Positions 10,473-19,199 of a stretch of 64,000 bases of DNA are shown one piece after another. The DNA comes from Pseudokordiimonas caeni (lineage in GTDB: Bacteria; Pseudomonadota; Alphaproteobacteria; Sphingomonadales; Kordiimonadaceae), in contig NZ_JAPPRR010000001.1 in assembly GCF_026719705.1 (NCBI RefSeq), positions 1,217,255-1,281,254 on the forward strand, given 5' to 3'. A program made the position numbers and the translations under genes. The stretch's first letter is position 1. Each line of letters begins with the position of its first letter. The notes under the pieces are model-generated. The model searched no databases. It had not been told where the DNA came from and saw only the letters and a list, made by a program, of their open reading frames with translations.

Positions 10473-11042
10473 ATGGCTAAAAATCTCATAAGATTATCTG
10501 CGTCTTTGATTGTGGCTTTGATTTTGTATGGCCTGTCTCACAGTCCTGCGGACACCAGAGAAAACCTATCGAATTTGGCTGGGTGGTATTCAGAAGCATT
10601 TCCAGAGCACAATCCACCTGCATTTCTAACAAATCCTAGTACTGACATTATCTTAGGTGTAGTTTTCCTATTATGTTTCCTATACCTCATAGCCCCATTC
10701 CTCCTGCCAAAATCGCAAGAGAAGAGTTCTGTTGTCGATAGAGATCGGTTCAAAGCCATCACTGTTTGCAGAGAAAATTTTGTCCACATGCGGTCACGCA
10801 TGTTCTCGGTCGACCTTCAGAAATTCATATACAAAGACGCAGAACGAGCATTCACAAAATTGCGGCTGGAGGCGGTCGAAGCAATGGAACAAGCAAACTT
10901 CCGTGCAGAGAATGTATCGGGGCTGAGAGCACTTGGAACCATTCCTGCTGCACCGAAAGATAGCCCTCAGCACATAGCTAATATGTGCCAAGTGGCCTAT
11001 GAGAAAATCGACCGAGCCATTGATGACGAAAAGCGTCATTGA
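10473..11042 (+). CDS. Hypothetical membrane protein in an AT-rich patch
   Basis: A 189-residue protein I do not recognise. Two hydrophobic segments are visible (about residues 7-24 and 57-78, the second LGVVFLLCFLYLIAPFLL), separated by a short probably periplasmic loop. A charged cytoplasmic tail follows with RDRFKAITVCREN, helical repeats of Lys/Glu/Ala, and the end AIDDEKRH. AGAGGAAG precedes the ATG. Base use is visibly richer in A and T than every neighbour, with codons such as ATA, TTA and AGA that are rare elsewhere in the window, which suggests recent acquisition. A strong terminator follows. Confidence 0.6.
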   Translation: MAKNLIRLSASLIVALILYGLSHSPADTRENLSNLAGWYSEAFPEHNPPAFLTNPSTDIILGVVFLLCFLYLIAPFLLPKSQEKSSVVDRDRFKAITVCRENFVHMRSRMFSVDLQKFIYKDAERAFTKLRLEAVEAMEQANFRAENVSGLRALGTIPAAPKDSPQHIANMCQVAYEKIDRAIDDEKRH

Positions 11043-11068
11043 ACATATTGGCGTATTCTTGAAAGACA

Positions 11069-11099
11069 AAGGGGTTAGCTGAAAATCAGCTAACCCCTT
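11069..11099. terminator. Bidirectional rho-independent terminator
   Basis: A perfect 14-bp stem (11069-11082 with 11086-11099, arm AAGGGGTTAGCTGA) closes a 3-base loop. On the plus strand it ends the orphan gene stopping at 11042. Read on the minus strand it is followed by CCCCTTTTGTCTTTC and sits just after the tRNA-Pro 3' end, so it can serve both transcripts. Confidence 0.85.
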
Positions 11100-11104
11100 C
11101 TTGT

Positions 11105-11181
11105 TGGTCGGGAAGACAGGATTCGAACCTGCGACCCCTACACCCCCAGCGTAGTGCTCTACCAGGCTGAGCTACTTCCCG
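11105..11181 (-). tRNA. tRNA-Pro (anticodon GGG)
   Basis: Read on the minus strand the 77 bases fold as a full cloverleaf: acceptor stem CGGGAAG/CTTCCCG, D arm with GCTC...GAGC, anticodon stem CTACG/TGTAG around loop CTGGGGG (anticodon GGG), T arm GCAGG-TTCGAAT-CCTGT, discriminator A, and an encoded CCA at 11107-11105. It reads CCC and CCU codons. It is a single tRNA gene between a terminator and the MerR gene. Confidence 0.97.
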
Positions 11182-11302
11182 TCCGAGAAAATTGCCTCAT
11201 CAGCGGGGTGTGGGCGGCGCGGACTATAGCGGCGGCAAACCGGGTCTGCAACAGCGCAATTCGTGTTTGGGCGAAGTTTTTTGCCGGTGCCGGAAAAGGC
11301 GG

Positions 11303-11887
11303 TTAGCCAAGCGTGTTGCGCAGGCGGCGGAGCTCGGCCAGCAGTTCGCCGAGGCGGCGTTTCACCTGCGCGCGGTCGGCGCCACGCGGCAATTGCACCA
11401 CGGTTGCGGGGGCGGCTTGCGGGGCGGCTGCCACGGGGCGCACGGGCGGCTGCGGGGGTTGTGGTGCACTCGCCACAGCGGCAGGCGCAGCGGGCGAGGC
11501 CTTTTCCTCCACGCCGGTGGTGCCGTCCTCATCGGGATCGAGTGGCAGGTCGTCATCCTGCAGCGTCTGCTGCACGGTGGCCTTCACGCCCTGTTCCTTG
11601 AACAGCTTCTGCACACCGCGGATGGTATAACCGTCCGAATGCAGCAGTTTCTTGATAGCAAAGAGGAGAGTGACGTCTTCAGGACGGTAGTAGCGGCGGT
11701 TGCCACCGCGTTTCAGCGGGCGAATCTGCGAGAATTTGCTTTCCCAGAAACGGAGCACATGCTGGGGCAGGTCCATTTCTTCGGCGACTTCCGAAATGGT
11801 CCGGAAGGCTTCACGAGCCTTGCCACCCCGCCCTCGCAGGTCTCCGTCGTCCACTTGCACCACCTTACTCGTCGTCGGTTCGATCAA
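11303..11887 (-). CDS. MerR family transcriptional regulator
   Basis: A 194-residue protein with the MerR winged-helix DNA-binding domain at about residues 28-95: [22 protein letters not shown], then RRYYRPEDV and [11 protein letters not shown]. The rest is a Pro/Ala-rich linker and a C-terminal helix [16 protein letters not shown] that probably dimerises. No effector-binding cysteines are seen, so a metal-sensing role is not supported. It overlaps the ihfA stop; the only in-frame start there is TTG, and downstream GTG codons at 11863, 11860 or 11854 are possible starts. The ihfA-merR pairing is conserved in alphaproteobacteria. Confidence 0.85.
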   Translation of the reverse strand: MIEPTTSKVVQVDDGDLRGRGGKAREAFRTISEVAEEMDLPQHVLRFWESKFSQIRPLKRGGNRRYYRPEDVTLLFAIKKLLHSDGYTIRGVQKLFKEQGVKATVQQTLQDDDLPLDPDEDGTTGVEEKASPAAPAAVASAPQPPQPPVRPVAAAPQAAPATVVQLPRGADRAQVKRRLGELLAELRRLRNTLG

Positions 11888-12174
11888 TCGTTGATCCGGT
11901 CTTTCATGACCTGGCTCGGCCGGAAAACCAGCACCCGGCGCGGATCAATCGGCACTTCATCGCCGGTTTTGGGGTTGCGACCCATGCGGCCGTTTTTCTG
12001 GCGGACGAGGAAGCTGCCAAAAGACGAGATTTTCACATTCTCGCCGTCAACCAGGCAGTCGGAAATCTCGCCGAGAACCGCTTCCACAAGGGCGGCGGAT
12101 TCGTTGCGCGACAGGCCCACTTCTTCGTAAACCGCTTCCGTCAGGTCGGCGCGGGTCAGCGTCTTGTGGCTCAT
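11884..12174 (-). CDS. ihfA: Integration host factor subunit alpha
   Basis: A 96-residue HU/IHF-family protein that bends DNA as a heterodimer with IhfB. It starts [20 protein letters not shown] and contains the DNA-binding arm [17 protein letters not shown] with the intercalating Pro, followed by [11 protein letters not shown]. The ATG at 12174 has AAGGGA directly upstream. The gene normally follows fabH, but here follows plsX after a 154-base gap containing two hairpins. IHF also assists sigma-54 promoters such as the one proposed at 61.26 kb. Confidence 0.95.
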   Translation of the reverse strand: MSHKTLTRADLTEAVYEEVGLSRNESAALVEAVLGEISDCLVDGENVKISSFGSFLVRQKNGRMGRNPKTGDEVPIDPRRVLVFRPSQVMKDRIND

Positions 12175-12186
12175 GGCGATCCCTTT

Positions 12187-12225
12187 CGCTATCAGCACTG
12201 GCAAACAAGGCCAGACTTGATAGCG
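12187..12225 (-). promoter_or_regulatory. Hairpin in the ihfA leader
   Basis: Complementary arms CGCTATCA (12187-12194) and TGATAGCG (12218-12225) enclose a second stem CTGGC/GCCAG (12198-12202 with 12210-12214) and a 7-base loop. The structure ends right at the ihfA ribosome binding site (about 12181-12186), so it could affect translation or be an operator. The function is inferred only from position. Confidence 0.4.
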
Positions 12226-12231
12226 TAAGGG

Positions 12232-12264
12232 AAGGTGGCAGGCCTGTCAATCAGGCCCCACCTT
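12232..12264. terminator. Hairpin between plsX and ihfA, possible terminator
   Basis: Arms AAGGTGG and CCACCTT plus GGCCTG and CAGGCC form a 13-bp stem with a 2-base bulge and the loop TCAAT. TTTT follows on the plus strand; on the minus strand, the direction of plsX, the T-run is short. It may attenuate plsX transcription before ihfA. Confidence 0.4.
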
Positions 12265-12328
12265 TTGCATATATTTTATAACGACTTATAGAGGCTTTTT
12301 GATGTGAAACTGCGGGGTTCGGGCCATT

Positions 12329-13372
12329 TCAGGCCGCCCCGGCTTCCTCTTCATGCCCCGGCACGTCCGGCAGATCTGCGGAAATCAGGCGAATCAGATC
12401 GGCTTCCACCATGTCGATGGCGGTGACGACAGCCGTCTTGAAGCCTTCAGCCGAGGCGCCCCCGTGGCTTTTAACCACAAGGCCGTTGAGGCCGAGGAAC
12501 ACGCCGCCATTGTGATTGTTCGGGTCCAGATGTTCGCGCAGCTGACGCAGGCCCCGGCGGGCGAACAGATAGCCGATCTTGGCGAAAAGCGACGAGCCGA
12601 ACGCGCGGCGCAGCAATTCTCCCATGAAGCGGGCGGTGCCTTCGGCGGTTTTCAGCGCGATATTGCCGGTGAAGCCATCGGCGACAACCACATCCACAGC
12701 CCCTGCCCCGATGGCGTCGCCTTCGGTGAAGCCCACAAATTCCATGGGGATATGGGTTGCCTGTTTCAGGATATCGGCAGCCTCGCGCAGGGTTTCCTTG
12801 CCCTTCAGTTCTTCGACGCCGACATTCAAGAGCGCCACGGTCGGGCGGCTGAGGCCAAGCACGGTGCGGGCGTACGCTGCACCCATCACGGCGAATTCCA
12901 CAAGGTTGCGGGTGTCGCATTCCACATTGGCGCCAAGGTCCAGCATCACGCTTTCACCGCGGAGCGTCGGCACGGGTGCAACAAGTGCGGGGCGTTCGAT
13001 CCCCGGCATGGTGCGCAGGATAAATTTGGCGAGGGCCATCAGCGCACCGGTGTTGCCGGCCGAAATCGCCACGTCGGCTTCGCCATCCTTCACAGCTTGC
13101 AGCGCAAGCCCCATCGAGGATTGACGGCCGCGCCGCAGCGCCTGCGAAGGCTTACAGTCGCTCGTCACCCTTTCGTCGGTATGGACAAGGTCGCTTGCGG
13201 CTTCGAGCTCAGGGTGGCTCGCCAGCATGGGGCGAAGGACCTTCTCGTCCCCGAAGATGACGAACCGCACACCCGGATAGAGGACGCGGGCTGCAGCCAG
13301 TCCCTCGATCACCATTTGCGGGGCTTGGTCGCCGCCCATGGCGTCGACCGCGATTTTCGCTTTGTCACTCAC
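12329..13372 (-). CDS. plsX: Phosphate acyltransferase PlsX
   Basis: Makes acyl-phosphate from acyl-ACP for the PlsX/PlsY route of phospholipid synthesis. The 347-residue protein begins with the family signature AVDAMGGDQAP, and carries ISAGNTGALMA, MLDLGANVEC and VVADGFTGNIALKT. The start is a GTG at 13372. It lies downstream of the DUF177 gene on the same strand; fabH, its usual next gene, is missing. Confidence 0.96.
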   Translation of the reverse strand: MSDKAKIAVDAMGGDQAPQMVIEGLAAARVLYPGVRFVIFGDEKVLRPMLASHPELEAASDLVHTDERVTSDCKPSQALRRGRQSSMGLALQAVKDGEADVAISAGNTGALMALAKFILRTMPGIERPALVAPVPTLRGESVMLDLGANVECDTRNLVEFAVMGAAYARTVLGLSRPTVALLNVGVEELKGKETLREAADILKQATHIPMEFVGFTEGDAIGAGAVDVVVADGFTGNIALKTAEGTARFMGELLRRAFGSSLFAKIGYLFARRGLRQLREHLDPNNHNGGVFLGLNGLVVKSHGGASAEGFKTAVVTAIDMVEADLIRLISADLPDVPGHEEEAGAA

Positions 13373-13515
13373 TCAACTGACCTATTCTTGTTGCCCCTGG
13401 CGCGTCTTGCCCTCCACCCCCCAGCGGATTGCAGGCTCATACAAGCCCGCAGGCAATAGGCACCCGAAAGGGCTTACCCCTGTTTCAGGTTAGAGTAAAT
13501 AGTTTCGACATGCGT

Positions 13516-14064
13516 TCAAGGCTTGTCACGCAGGCTGGCGAGCGCTGCGAACGGGTTCGGTTTTTCGGCTTCGGGGGCGTCGACCTCCACGCCCTGCGCA
13601 TTGCCGGCATCAAGCGCTGCACCCTCGGCACGCGGCCACGGGTTCATCAGAACCGCCAGCGTCTGCACCAGGATTTCGCCAACCGGCACCTTGTCGCCTT
13701 CAAGCGCGTCATAATCCGGGATCGCCGGATCAAGATAGGCCTCGTCGGCGTCCAGCCGGTCGGCCTCCTCGGGGCTCACCAGCATCAGCTCGAAGCTGTT
13801 GTCCACGATTTCCGGCACGTCGGCGAGCGTCACGCCGCAGCGCTGGATGATATCGGCCCGCAGGTGGCCCGAAAGCAGGATGCCGCGGCCCTTGCCGGGC
13901 GCTGAAAGGCTCGCTTCGGCTGTCAGGCTGTTCACGGCCTTCAGGTCGAAGCGGTCGGCAATCGCGGTGCGCTCGGCTTCCGTTGCCGTAAAGGTGAAGG
14001 GGCGCGGGTCGCGGTCCACGTCGGCCACCGGGAATGTGCTGTCGGCATGAATGGTCTGGGCCAT
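13516..14064 (-). CDS. DUF177 (YceD family) protein
   Basis: A 182-residue acidic protein of the DUF177/YceD family, which in plants and bacteria is linked to 23S rRNA and ribosome assembly. The recognisable core is GHLRADIIQRCGVTL followed by VDNSFELMLV, and a C-terminal segment NPFAALASLRD is typical of the family. Position upstream of plsX is conserved even though rpmF is not present here. It starts 3 bases after the CBP3 chaperone stop, so the two are probably cotranscribed. Confidence 0.85.
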   Translation of the reverse strand: MAQTIHADSTFPVADVDRDPRPFTFTATEAERTAIADRFDLKAVNSLTAEASLSAPGKGRGILLSGHLRADIIQRCGVTLADVPEIVDNSFELMLVSPEEADRLDADEAYLDPAIPDYDALEGDKVPVGEILVQTLAVLMNPWPRAEGAALDAGNAQGVEVDAPEAEKPNPFAALASLRDKP

Positions 14065-14067
14065 GCG

Positions 14068-14613
14068 TCAATCCTTCATGAGTTCGCCAACTGCCGGAAG
14101 CGACAGTTTAGCATCACTGAGCGCCTCATCGGACACTTTCTTGAGATCGTCAATGGCTGCCGCCACATAAGCCGCCAGTTTGGCGGCATGCGGCGTCTCA
14201 ACCTCGCGGTACACGTTCCGCCGGATTGCATCTGTCAGCGCTTCGCGCGGGGCATCACTGTCGACCGCGATATCATAGGCTGCAAGGCGCCCGAACCAGG
14301 CCGCACCCATCTTTTTCACTTCCTTGCCGACGCTGAGGTCGCCAAAGCCCATTTCACGCAAGGAACGGTCCATATCGGCAATCATGGCCTCCTGCGCGGC
14401 GCGCTGCAGCACCTTGCCCTGTTCCCCCATCGCCATCAGGCGGCGGGACAGGATGAAAAGATGCAGGCAGATCATGTCGAACCGGCCCTCGACCGTGTCA
14501 TCAACACCGTGATCGGTGTAATAAACAGGGTCGCGCGCTCGGTCCACGACCACGCCATAAAGCTTGTAACCGCTTATCTGCAGGCGGCGACTGTTGAGCC
14601 AGCGTTTCAGCAT
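14068..14613 (-). CDS. Ubiquinol-cytochrome c chaperone (CBP3 family)
   Basis: A 181-residue protein matching the Ubiq_cyt_C_chap family, assembly factors for cytochrome b of the bc1 complex. Family features are YGVVVDRARDPVYYTD, the helical region FDMICLHLFILSRRL, and DMDRSLREMGFGDLSVGKEVKKM. No signal peptide, consistent with a cytoplasmic assembly factor. It heads the minus-strand run to DUF177 and plsX and is divergent from bamE, sharing a 151-base promoter region. Confidence 0.85.
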   Translation of the reverse strand: MLKRWLNSRRLQISGYKLYGVVVDRARDPVYYTDHGVDDTVEGRFDMICLHLFILSRRLMAMGEQGKVLQRAAQEAMIADMDRSLREMGFGDLSVGKEVKKMGAAWFGRLAAYDIAVDSDAPREALTDAIRRNVYREVETPHAAKLAAYVAAAIDDLKKVSDEALSDAKLSLPAVGELMKD

Positions 14614-14764
14614 GCAAGCCTAACCTTCCGAGAAACATCTTTTGTAGCGGAGGGGCTTATCATGGAGCCTTGCGCGGCGCAATGATTAGGGGCTATCAAT
14701 GGGGCAACCCGCCGGGTGAGGCCGATGCCCCGATCCGGCAGATTTGAAACTGGACAGGACCCGC

Positions 14765-15250
14765 ATGATTTCCAAGACTGCCTTTCCGGCCCGCCTGATT
14801 GCCGTTGCCACGCTTGCCGTTGGCCTCGGCGCCTGCAGCGATACGCGCATGGTGCGTGGCTATGTGTTCGACAAGGAACTGGCCGCCGCCATCCAGCCCG
14901 GCGTTGACAACCGCGACTCCGTGACATCGACCCTCGGCACGCCGACGCTGCCGGGCGAATTCAGCGATGCGACCTGGTATTATGTGTCGACAACCGTGCG
15001 CGTGCGCCCGGTCTTCTGGCCCGACCCCAAGGAACACCGCGTGCTTGCCATCCGCTTCAACGATGCGGGCGTGGTTGAGGAAATCACGAACTACGACCTT
15101 TCGCACACGCGCACCATCACGCCAGTCGCGGACAAGACACCGACGCGCGGCCGTGAACTGAACATCTTCCAGCAGATTTTCATGAATGTCGGCCGCTTCT
15201 CCGGTCAGGCTCCGGTGGGTGCCGAAGGGACGGTCGGCCCGAACGGCTGA
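14765..15250 (+). CDS. bamE: Outer membrane protein assembly factor BamE (SmpA/OmlA lipoprotein)
   Basis: A 161-residue lipoprotein precursor: a hydrophobic signal sequence ends in the lipobox GLGAC, with Cys24 as the lipidated residue. The following domain has the SmpA/OmlA features GVDNRDSVTSTLGTPT and TWYYVSTTVRV. It belongs to the BAM complex that inserts beta-barrel proteins in the outer membrane. The ATG at 14765 follows GGACAGGA; a TTG at 14744 would give an unlikely longer signal peptide. Its position divergent from the CBP3 chaperone is common in alphaproteobacteria. Confidence 0.88.
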   Translation: MISKTAFPARLIAVATLAVGLGACSDTRMVRGYVFDKELAAAIQPGVDNRDSVTSTLGTPTLPGEFSDATWYYVSTTVRVRPVFWPDPKEHRVLAIRFNDAGVVEEITNYDLSHTRTITPVADKTPTRGRELNIFQQIFMNVGRFSGQAPVGAEGTVGPNG

Positions 15251-15274
15251 TCGCCGCGTTCAACGCTTCAAAGC

Positions 15275-15302
15275 AAAAGCCCCGGCCGAAACCGGGGCTT
15301 TT
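15275..15302. terminator. Rho-independent terminator after bamE
   Basis: An 11-bp stem (arm AAAAGCCCCGG) with loop CCGAAA is followed by TTTTCTTTTTT on the plus strand. Convergent bamE and hppA end on either side, and the A-rich left arm lets it act for hppA as well. Confidence 0.9.
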
Positions 15303-15324
15303 CTTTTTTAGGGTCTTGCCTCTC

Positions 15325-17415
15325 TCAGTGCGCCATCATGGCGAGGAGAAGAAGGGCCACGATATTGGTGATCTTGATCATCGGGTTGACGGCAGGGCCT
15401 GCCGTATCCTTGTAAGGATCACCAACCGTGTCGCCAGTCACTGCCGCCTTGTGGGCTTCTGACCCCTTGCCGCCGTGATGGCCGTCCTCGATATATTTCT
15501 TGGCATTGTCCCACGCGCCGCCGCCGGCGGTCATGGAAAGCGCCACGAAGAGGCCGCCGACGATCACACCTAGGAGAAGCGCGCCGAGGGCCGCAAAAGC
15601 CGCCCCCTCGCCCGCAATCGCCTTGATCACGTAGAAGGTGACGATGGGTGCCGCGATCGGCAGAAGGCTCGGCACGATCATCTCGCGGATGGCAGCCTTG
15701 GTCAGAAGATCCACCGAACGTGCATAATCAGGCTTCGAAGTGCCGGCCATGATACCGGGATTTTCCCGGAACTGGGCACGAACTTCCTCGACAACCGCAC
15801 CGCCGGCGCGGCCGACTGCGGTCATGCCCATTGCCCCGAACAGGTACGGCAGCAGGGCACCCAGGAACAGGCCGACCACCACATAGGGGTTAGAAAGGCC
15901 GAAATCGACCGTCACATGCCCGAAGTAGGTTTCAAGGTCTGCCGTGTAGGCGCCGAACAGCACGAGGGCAGCAAGGCCTGCCGAACCGATGGCATAGCCC
16001 TTGGTGACCGCTTTCGTGGTGTTGCCGACAGCATCAAGGGCATCGGTGCGTTCCCGCACGTCATCCTCAAGGCCTGCCATTTCGGCAATGCCGCCGGCGT
16101 TGTCGGTAACCGGGCCGTAGGCATCAAGAGCGACGACCATACCGGCGAGCGCCAGCATCGCGGTGGCCGCAAAGCCAAGGCCGATGAGGCCTGCCATATT
16201 GTAGGCCACGATGATGCCCACGCAGATCACGATGGTCGGCAGCGCTGTGGCTTCCAGCGACACGGCAAGGCCCTGGATCACGTTGGTGCCATGGCCGGTT
16301 TCCGAAGCCTTTGCGATGGACCGCACAGGCCGATAGTCAGTGCCCGTGTAGTATTCGGTGATCCAGATGATGAGGCCGGTGACCACAAGGCCAACGATGC
16401 CGCAATAATAGAGATCAACCCCGGTGAAGGTCATCCCCGACTTGGTGGTGATCACCGTGCCAAGATCGCCGCCCAAGCCCCACTCCATCGCGAACCACAT
16501 GACGACGGCAGAGAGAAGCGCCGTGACGGTGAAACCCTTGTAGAGCGCCCCCATGATATTCTGGCTTTTGCCGAGCTTCACGAAATAGGTACCGATGATC
16601 GAGGTGATGATGCAGGCCCCGCCAATAATGAGCGGCAAGCTCATCACGGCAGCGGTGCTGCTCGTGATGAACAGGGCCGACAGCACCATGGTGGCGCCGA
16701 TAGTGACGACATAGGTCTCGAAAAGATCCGCCGCCATACCGGCGCAGTCACCCACGTTATCGCCCACGTTATCGGCGATCACGGCCGGGTTGCGCGGGTC
16801 ATCTTCGGGGATGCCGGCTTCCACCTTGCCGACAAGGTCGGCGCCCACATCTGCACCCTTGGTGAAGATACCACCGCCAAGACGCGCGAAGATCGAAATG
16901 AGCGAAGCACCGAAACCGAGCGCCACAAGCGCATCGATCACCTCACGGCTTGTCGGGTCATATCCCCGCGCGCCGGTGAGATAAGTGTAGTAGCCGGCGA
17001 TCGCGATGAGGCCAAGGCCCGCCACCAGCATGCCGGTCACGGCGCCCGATTTGAAAGCGATGGTCAGGCCCGCCTGCAGGCTGGTGCGCGCAGCTTCGGT
17101 GGTGCGGACGTTCGCTTTCACCGAAATCAGCATACCGATGAAGCCCGCCACGCCCGAAAGCACGGCCCCGATTACAAAACCGGCGGCCGCAAGGCCGCCG
17201 ATGGCAAAGAAGAGCGCGATGGCGACAGCCACGCCGACAATCGCAATGGTGCGGTATTGGCGGTTCAGATAAGCCTTTGCGCCCTCTTGGATGGCGCCTG
17301 CGATTTCCTGCATTTTCTCGTTGCCGGCAGAGGCCGACAGAATGGATTGACGCGTAATGATGCCGTAAACCACGGCCAGAACGCCGCACAGAATAGCAGC
17401 GTATAACACTTGCAT
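15325..17415 (-). CDS. hppA: Membrane-bound H+-translocating pyrophosphatase, K+-independent type
   Basis: Couples pyrophosphate hydrolysis to proton pumping across the inner membrane. The 696-residue protein has about 16 membrane segments and the pyrophosphate-binding signatures [11 protein letters not shown] and [19 protein letters not shown], a second acidic site [16 protein letters not shown], and [17 protein letters not shown] near the end. The motif [10 protein letters not shown] has Lys where K+-dependent enzymes have Ala, which marks the K+-independent class. It is separated from the FliL-like gene by a terminator, so it has its own promoter in 17416-17628, where no recognised site was found. 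Confidence 0.97.
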   Translation of the reverse strand: MQVLYAAILCGVLAVVYGIITRQSILSASAGNEKMQEIAGAIQEGAKAYLNRQYRTIAIVGVAVAIALFFAIGGLAAAGFVIGAVLSGVAGFIGMLISVKANVRTTEAARTSLQAGLTIAFKSGAVTGMLVAGLGLIAIAGYYTYLTGARGYDPTSREVIDALVALGFGASLISIFARLGGGIFTKGADVGADLVGKVEAGIPEDDPRNPAVIADNVGDNVGDCAGMAADLFETYVVTIGATMVLSALFITSSTAAVMSLPLIIGGACIITSIIGTYFVKLGKSQNIMGALYKGFTVTALLSAVVMWFAMEWGLGGDLGTVITTKSGMTFTGVDLYYCGIVGLVVTGLIIWITEYYTGTDYRPVRSIAKASETGHGTNVIQGLAVSLEATALPTIVICVGIIVAYNMAGLIGLGFAATAMLALAGMVVALDAYGPVTDNAGGIAEMAGLEDDVRERTDALDAVGNTTKAVTKGYAIGSAGLAALVLFGAYTADLETYFGHVTVDFGLSNPYVVVGLFLGALLPYLFGAMGMTAVGRAGGAVVEEVRAQFRENPGIMAGTSKPDYARSVDLLTKAAIREMIVPSLLPIAAPIVTFYVIKAIAGEGAAFAALGALLLGVIVGGLFVALSMTAGGGAWDNAKKYIEDGHHGGKGSEAHKAAVTGDTVGDPYKDTAGPAVNPMIKITNIVALLLLAMMAH

Positions 17416-17628
17416 GTGAATTATCCCCCTCGAACAGGCCGAACTCTGAGACCCAATATGGTTTAACCACTTGGCGAGCAGCCTTCAGGGGCATTGAACG
17501 CGTAACAGTCTGCCTACCCCGAGGCCACTCACGTTAACGGCCCGACCTCCCCCCATACTTCCGAAGGTCGAACAGGATCAGTCTAGGGATCGATTTCACG
17601 AGGCGCAAGGGGGCACTTTGAAACGCGA

Positions 17629-17652
17629 AAAGCGCCCTGGATGGAGCGCTTT
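17629..17652 (-). terminator. Rho-independent terminator after the FliL-like gene
   Basis: On the minus strand arms AAAGCGC and GCGCTTT pair around a 10-base loop and are followed by TCGCGTTT. It would end the long rib-nusB-thiL transcript before the hppA promoter. Confidence 0.55.
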
Positions 17653-17681
17653 CCCATTGATTCATATGCCGTTATTGGAAA

Positions 17682-18197
17682 TTAGCGTGAGGCGCGCACC
17701 GCTTTCGAGACACTGACAGCATAGACGACATCATTGCCGAGCACGCTGTTGGCGCGCTCCTTCAGCACCTCTGCCGCCTTGTCGAGATCAAGCTCCATCG
17801 GACTGTCGGCGCGCATCAGGTCGGTCTTGCTGATCGCCGAAATGAAGGCATGTTGCAGGCGCGGGCCGGCCACGCGGACCTTTTCCAGATTTTCAGCGCC
17901 GTCCACCTCAATCGTGAGGTCGATGAAATAGTTGCCAAGGAAGCTCATCTTGCCGCCGCGCGAGGCATAGATCGGCACAGCAAGCCGTTCGATCGTATGG
18001 CTTTGCGGATCAGTGGGGCCTGCCGGCACTTCAGGCTCGGCTGTGGCATGCTCGTCTGCCACACCTTCCTCCGCCTGATTGCCGAAAAGGAAGAAGCCGC
18101 CCCCTGCACCAAGGCCAAGCCCCAGGGCAAGGCCGACAATCAGGAGCATCTTGCCCCCTTTGCCGCCACCCGATTCTGTTGCGCCCTCAGCTGCCAT
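17682..18197 (-). CDS. FliL-like membrane-anchored protein
   Basis: A 171-residue protein with one N-terminal membrane helix (about residues 17-38, LLIVGLALGLGLGAGGGFF) and a periplasmic domain containing YFIDLTIEVDGAENLEKV and ALISAISKTDLM-like spacing typical of the FliL family. It is not the flagellar-cluster fliL, which lies at 60.4 kb, so it is a second FliL-type protein of unknown job next to thiL. AAGGGAGAG stands just before the ATG at 18197; an upstream TTG overlapping the thiL stop is less likely. It is probably the last gene of the rib-thiL operon. Confidence 0.65.
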   Translation of the reverse strand: MAAEGATESGGGKGGKMLLIVGLALGLGLGAGGGFFLFGNQAEEGVADEHATAEPEVPAGPTDPQSHTIERLAVPIYASRGGKMSFLGNYFIDLTIEVDGAENLEKVRVAGPRLQHAFISAISKTDLMRADSPMELDLDKAAEVLKERANSVLGNDVVYAVSVSKAVRASR

Positions 18198-18214
18198 ACT
18201 CTCTCCCTTTCCAC

Positions 18215-19174
18215 TCAATCGCCAAAATGACTGTAACCGCCGGCGCCAGTTTGCACAGGCATCCCTGCCCGATCAACCATCACGACACCGGTGCCTGCTT
18301 GCACCCGCCCGATCCGGGTAACAGGCACGCCTGCCAACGTGCCTGCCGCCAGCACCTTTTCCCGAAGAAAAGAGGGTGCTGTAAAAACCAGCTCGTAATC
18401 GTCTCCGCCCGCCCAGACACAGCGGTCGAGGCTCGGTTCGGACGCCAACCTTTCCTCCGCGGCGGCTGAAACGGGCAGCGCTGCCCGCTCGATCACCATC
18501 CGTACGCCGGAAGCCTTGCCGATATGCCCGGCATCGGCAATCAGCCCGTCGGAAACATCTGCTGACGCTGTTGCAAGTCCCCGTAACTGACTGCCAAGCG
18601 CCACCCGTGCCACGGGCTGTTCGAGCCTCTGGCGCAAGCCTTCGTCAGGCGTCCGGCCCTTGAGGATGGCGTCCAAGGCGAGGGCTGCATCACCCAGCGT
18701 GCCGCTCACCCATATATCGTCGCCAACCGTGGCACCATTGCGGCGGATCATGGCGTCACCCGGACATTCACCTATGGCCGTAATGCTGATGGTGCGGGGG
18801 CCGGTCGAGCCCGTGCTGTCGCCGCCCGCAAGTGTCAAACCGCCGACTTCCTGCGCTCGGCGCAAGCCTTCGGCAAAACCTTCAAACCAGCTGTCCGGGG
18901 TATCCTTCGGTGCGGAAAGGCCTACAAAATAAAGGCGCGGGGTGGCACCCTTGGCAGCAAGGTCCGACAGGTTGACCATCAGAGACTTCCAGCCAAGGGC
19001 TGCGGGATCGACACCGGACAGAAAATGGATGCCCTCGGTAAGGACATCCTTGGTGATCACCAGATCCTGCCCCGGTGTGGGGGTGAACAGCGCGGCATCG
19101 TCAAGAAGACCGAGCCCCTCAGGGCCCGCGAGCGGCGCGAAACAGCGCCCGATCAGGTCAAACTCCCGGCTCAT
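18215..19174 (-). CDS. thiL: Thiamine-monophosphate kinase
   Basis: Phosphorylates thiamine monophosphate to thiamine pyrophosphate with ATP. The 319-residue protein (from the ATG at 19174) begins SREFDLIGRCFAPL and shows the family's DDAAL near residue 25, the KSLMVNLSDLAAKGA helix, GGDSTGS and the SADVSDGLIADAGHI motif. A longer start inside nusB (19222) would add 16 residues with no family similarity. No TPP riboswitch was seen. Gene order nusB-thiL is widely conserved. Confidence 0.94.
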   Translation of the reverse strand: MSREFDLIGRCFAPLAGPEGLGLLDDAALFTPTPGQDLVITKDVLTEGIHFLSGVDPAALGWKSLMVNLSDLAAKGATPRLYFVGLSAPKDTPDSWFEGFAEGLRRAQEVGGLTLAGGDSTGSTGPRTISITAIGECPGDAMIRRNGATVGDDIWVSGTLGDAALALDAILKGRTPDEGLRQRLEQPVARVALGSQLRGLATASADVSDGLIADAGHIGKASGVRMVIERAALPVSAAAEERLASEPSLDRCVWAGGDDYELVFTAPSFLREKVLAAGTLAGVPVTRIGRVQAGTGVVMVDRAGMPVQTGAGGYSHFGD

Positions 19175-19199
19175 CCCTGGGGCACGGCCGCCATGAAGC

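Noticed and set aside
10235-11104. Integrated element with att repeats at tRNA-Pro
   Set aside because: No repeat of the tRNA 3' end and no integrase were found, although the gene inside is AT-rich.
15916-17406. Long plus-strand open frame (496 codons) opposite hppA
   Set aside because: It is an antisense shadow of hppA caused by high GC at third positions. It is rich in His, Arg and Gly with no family pattern.
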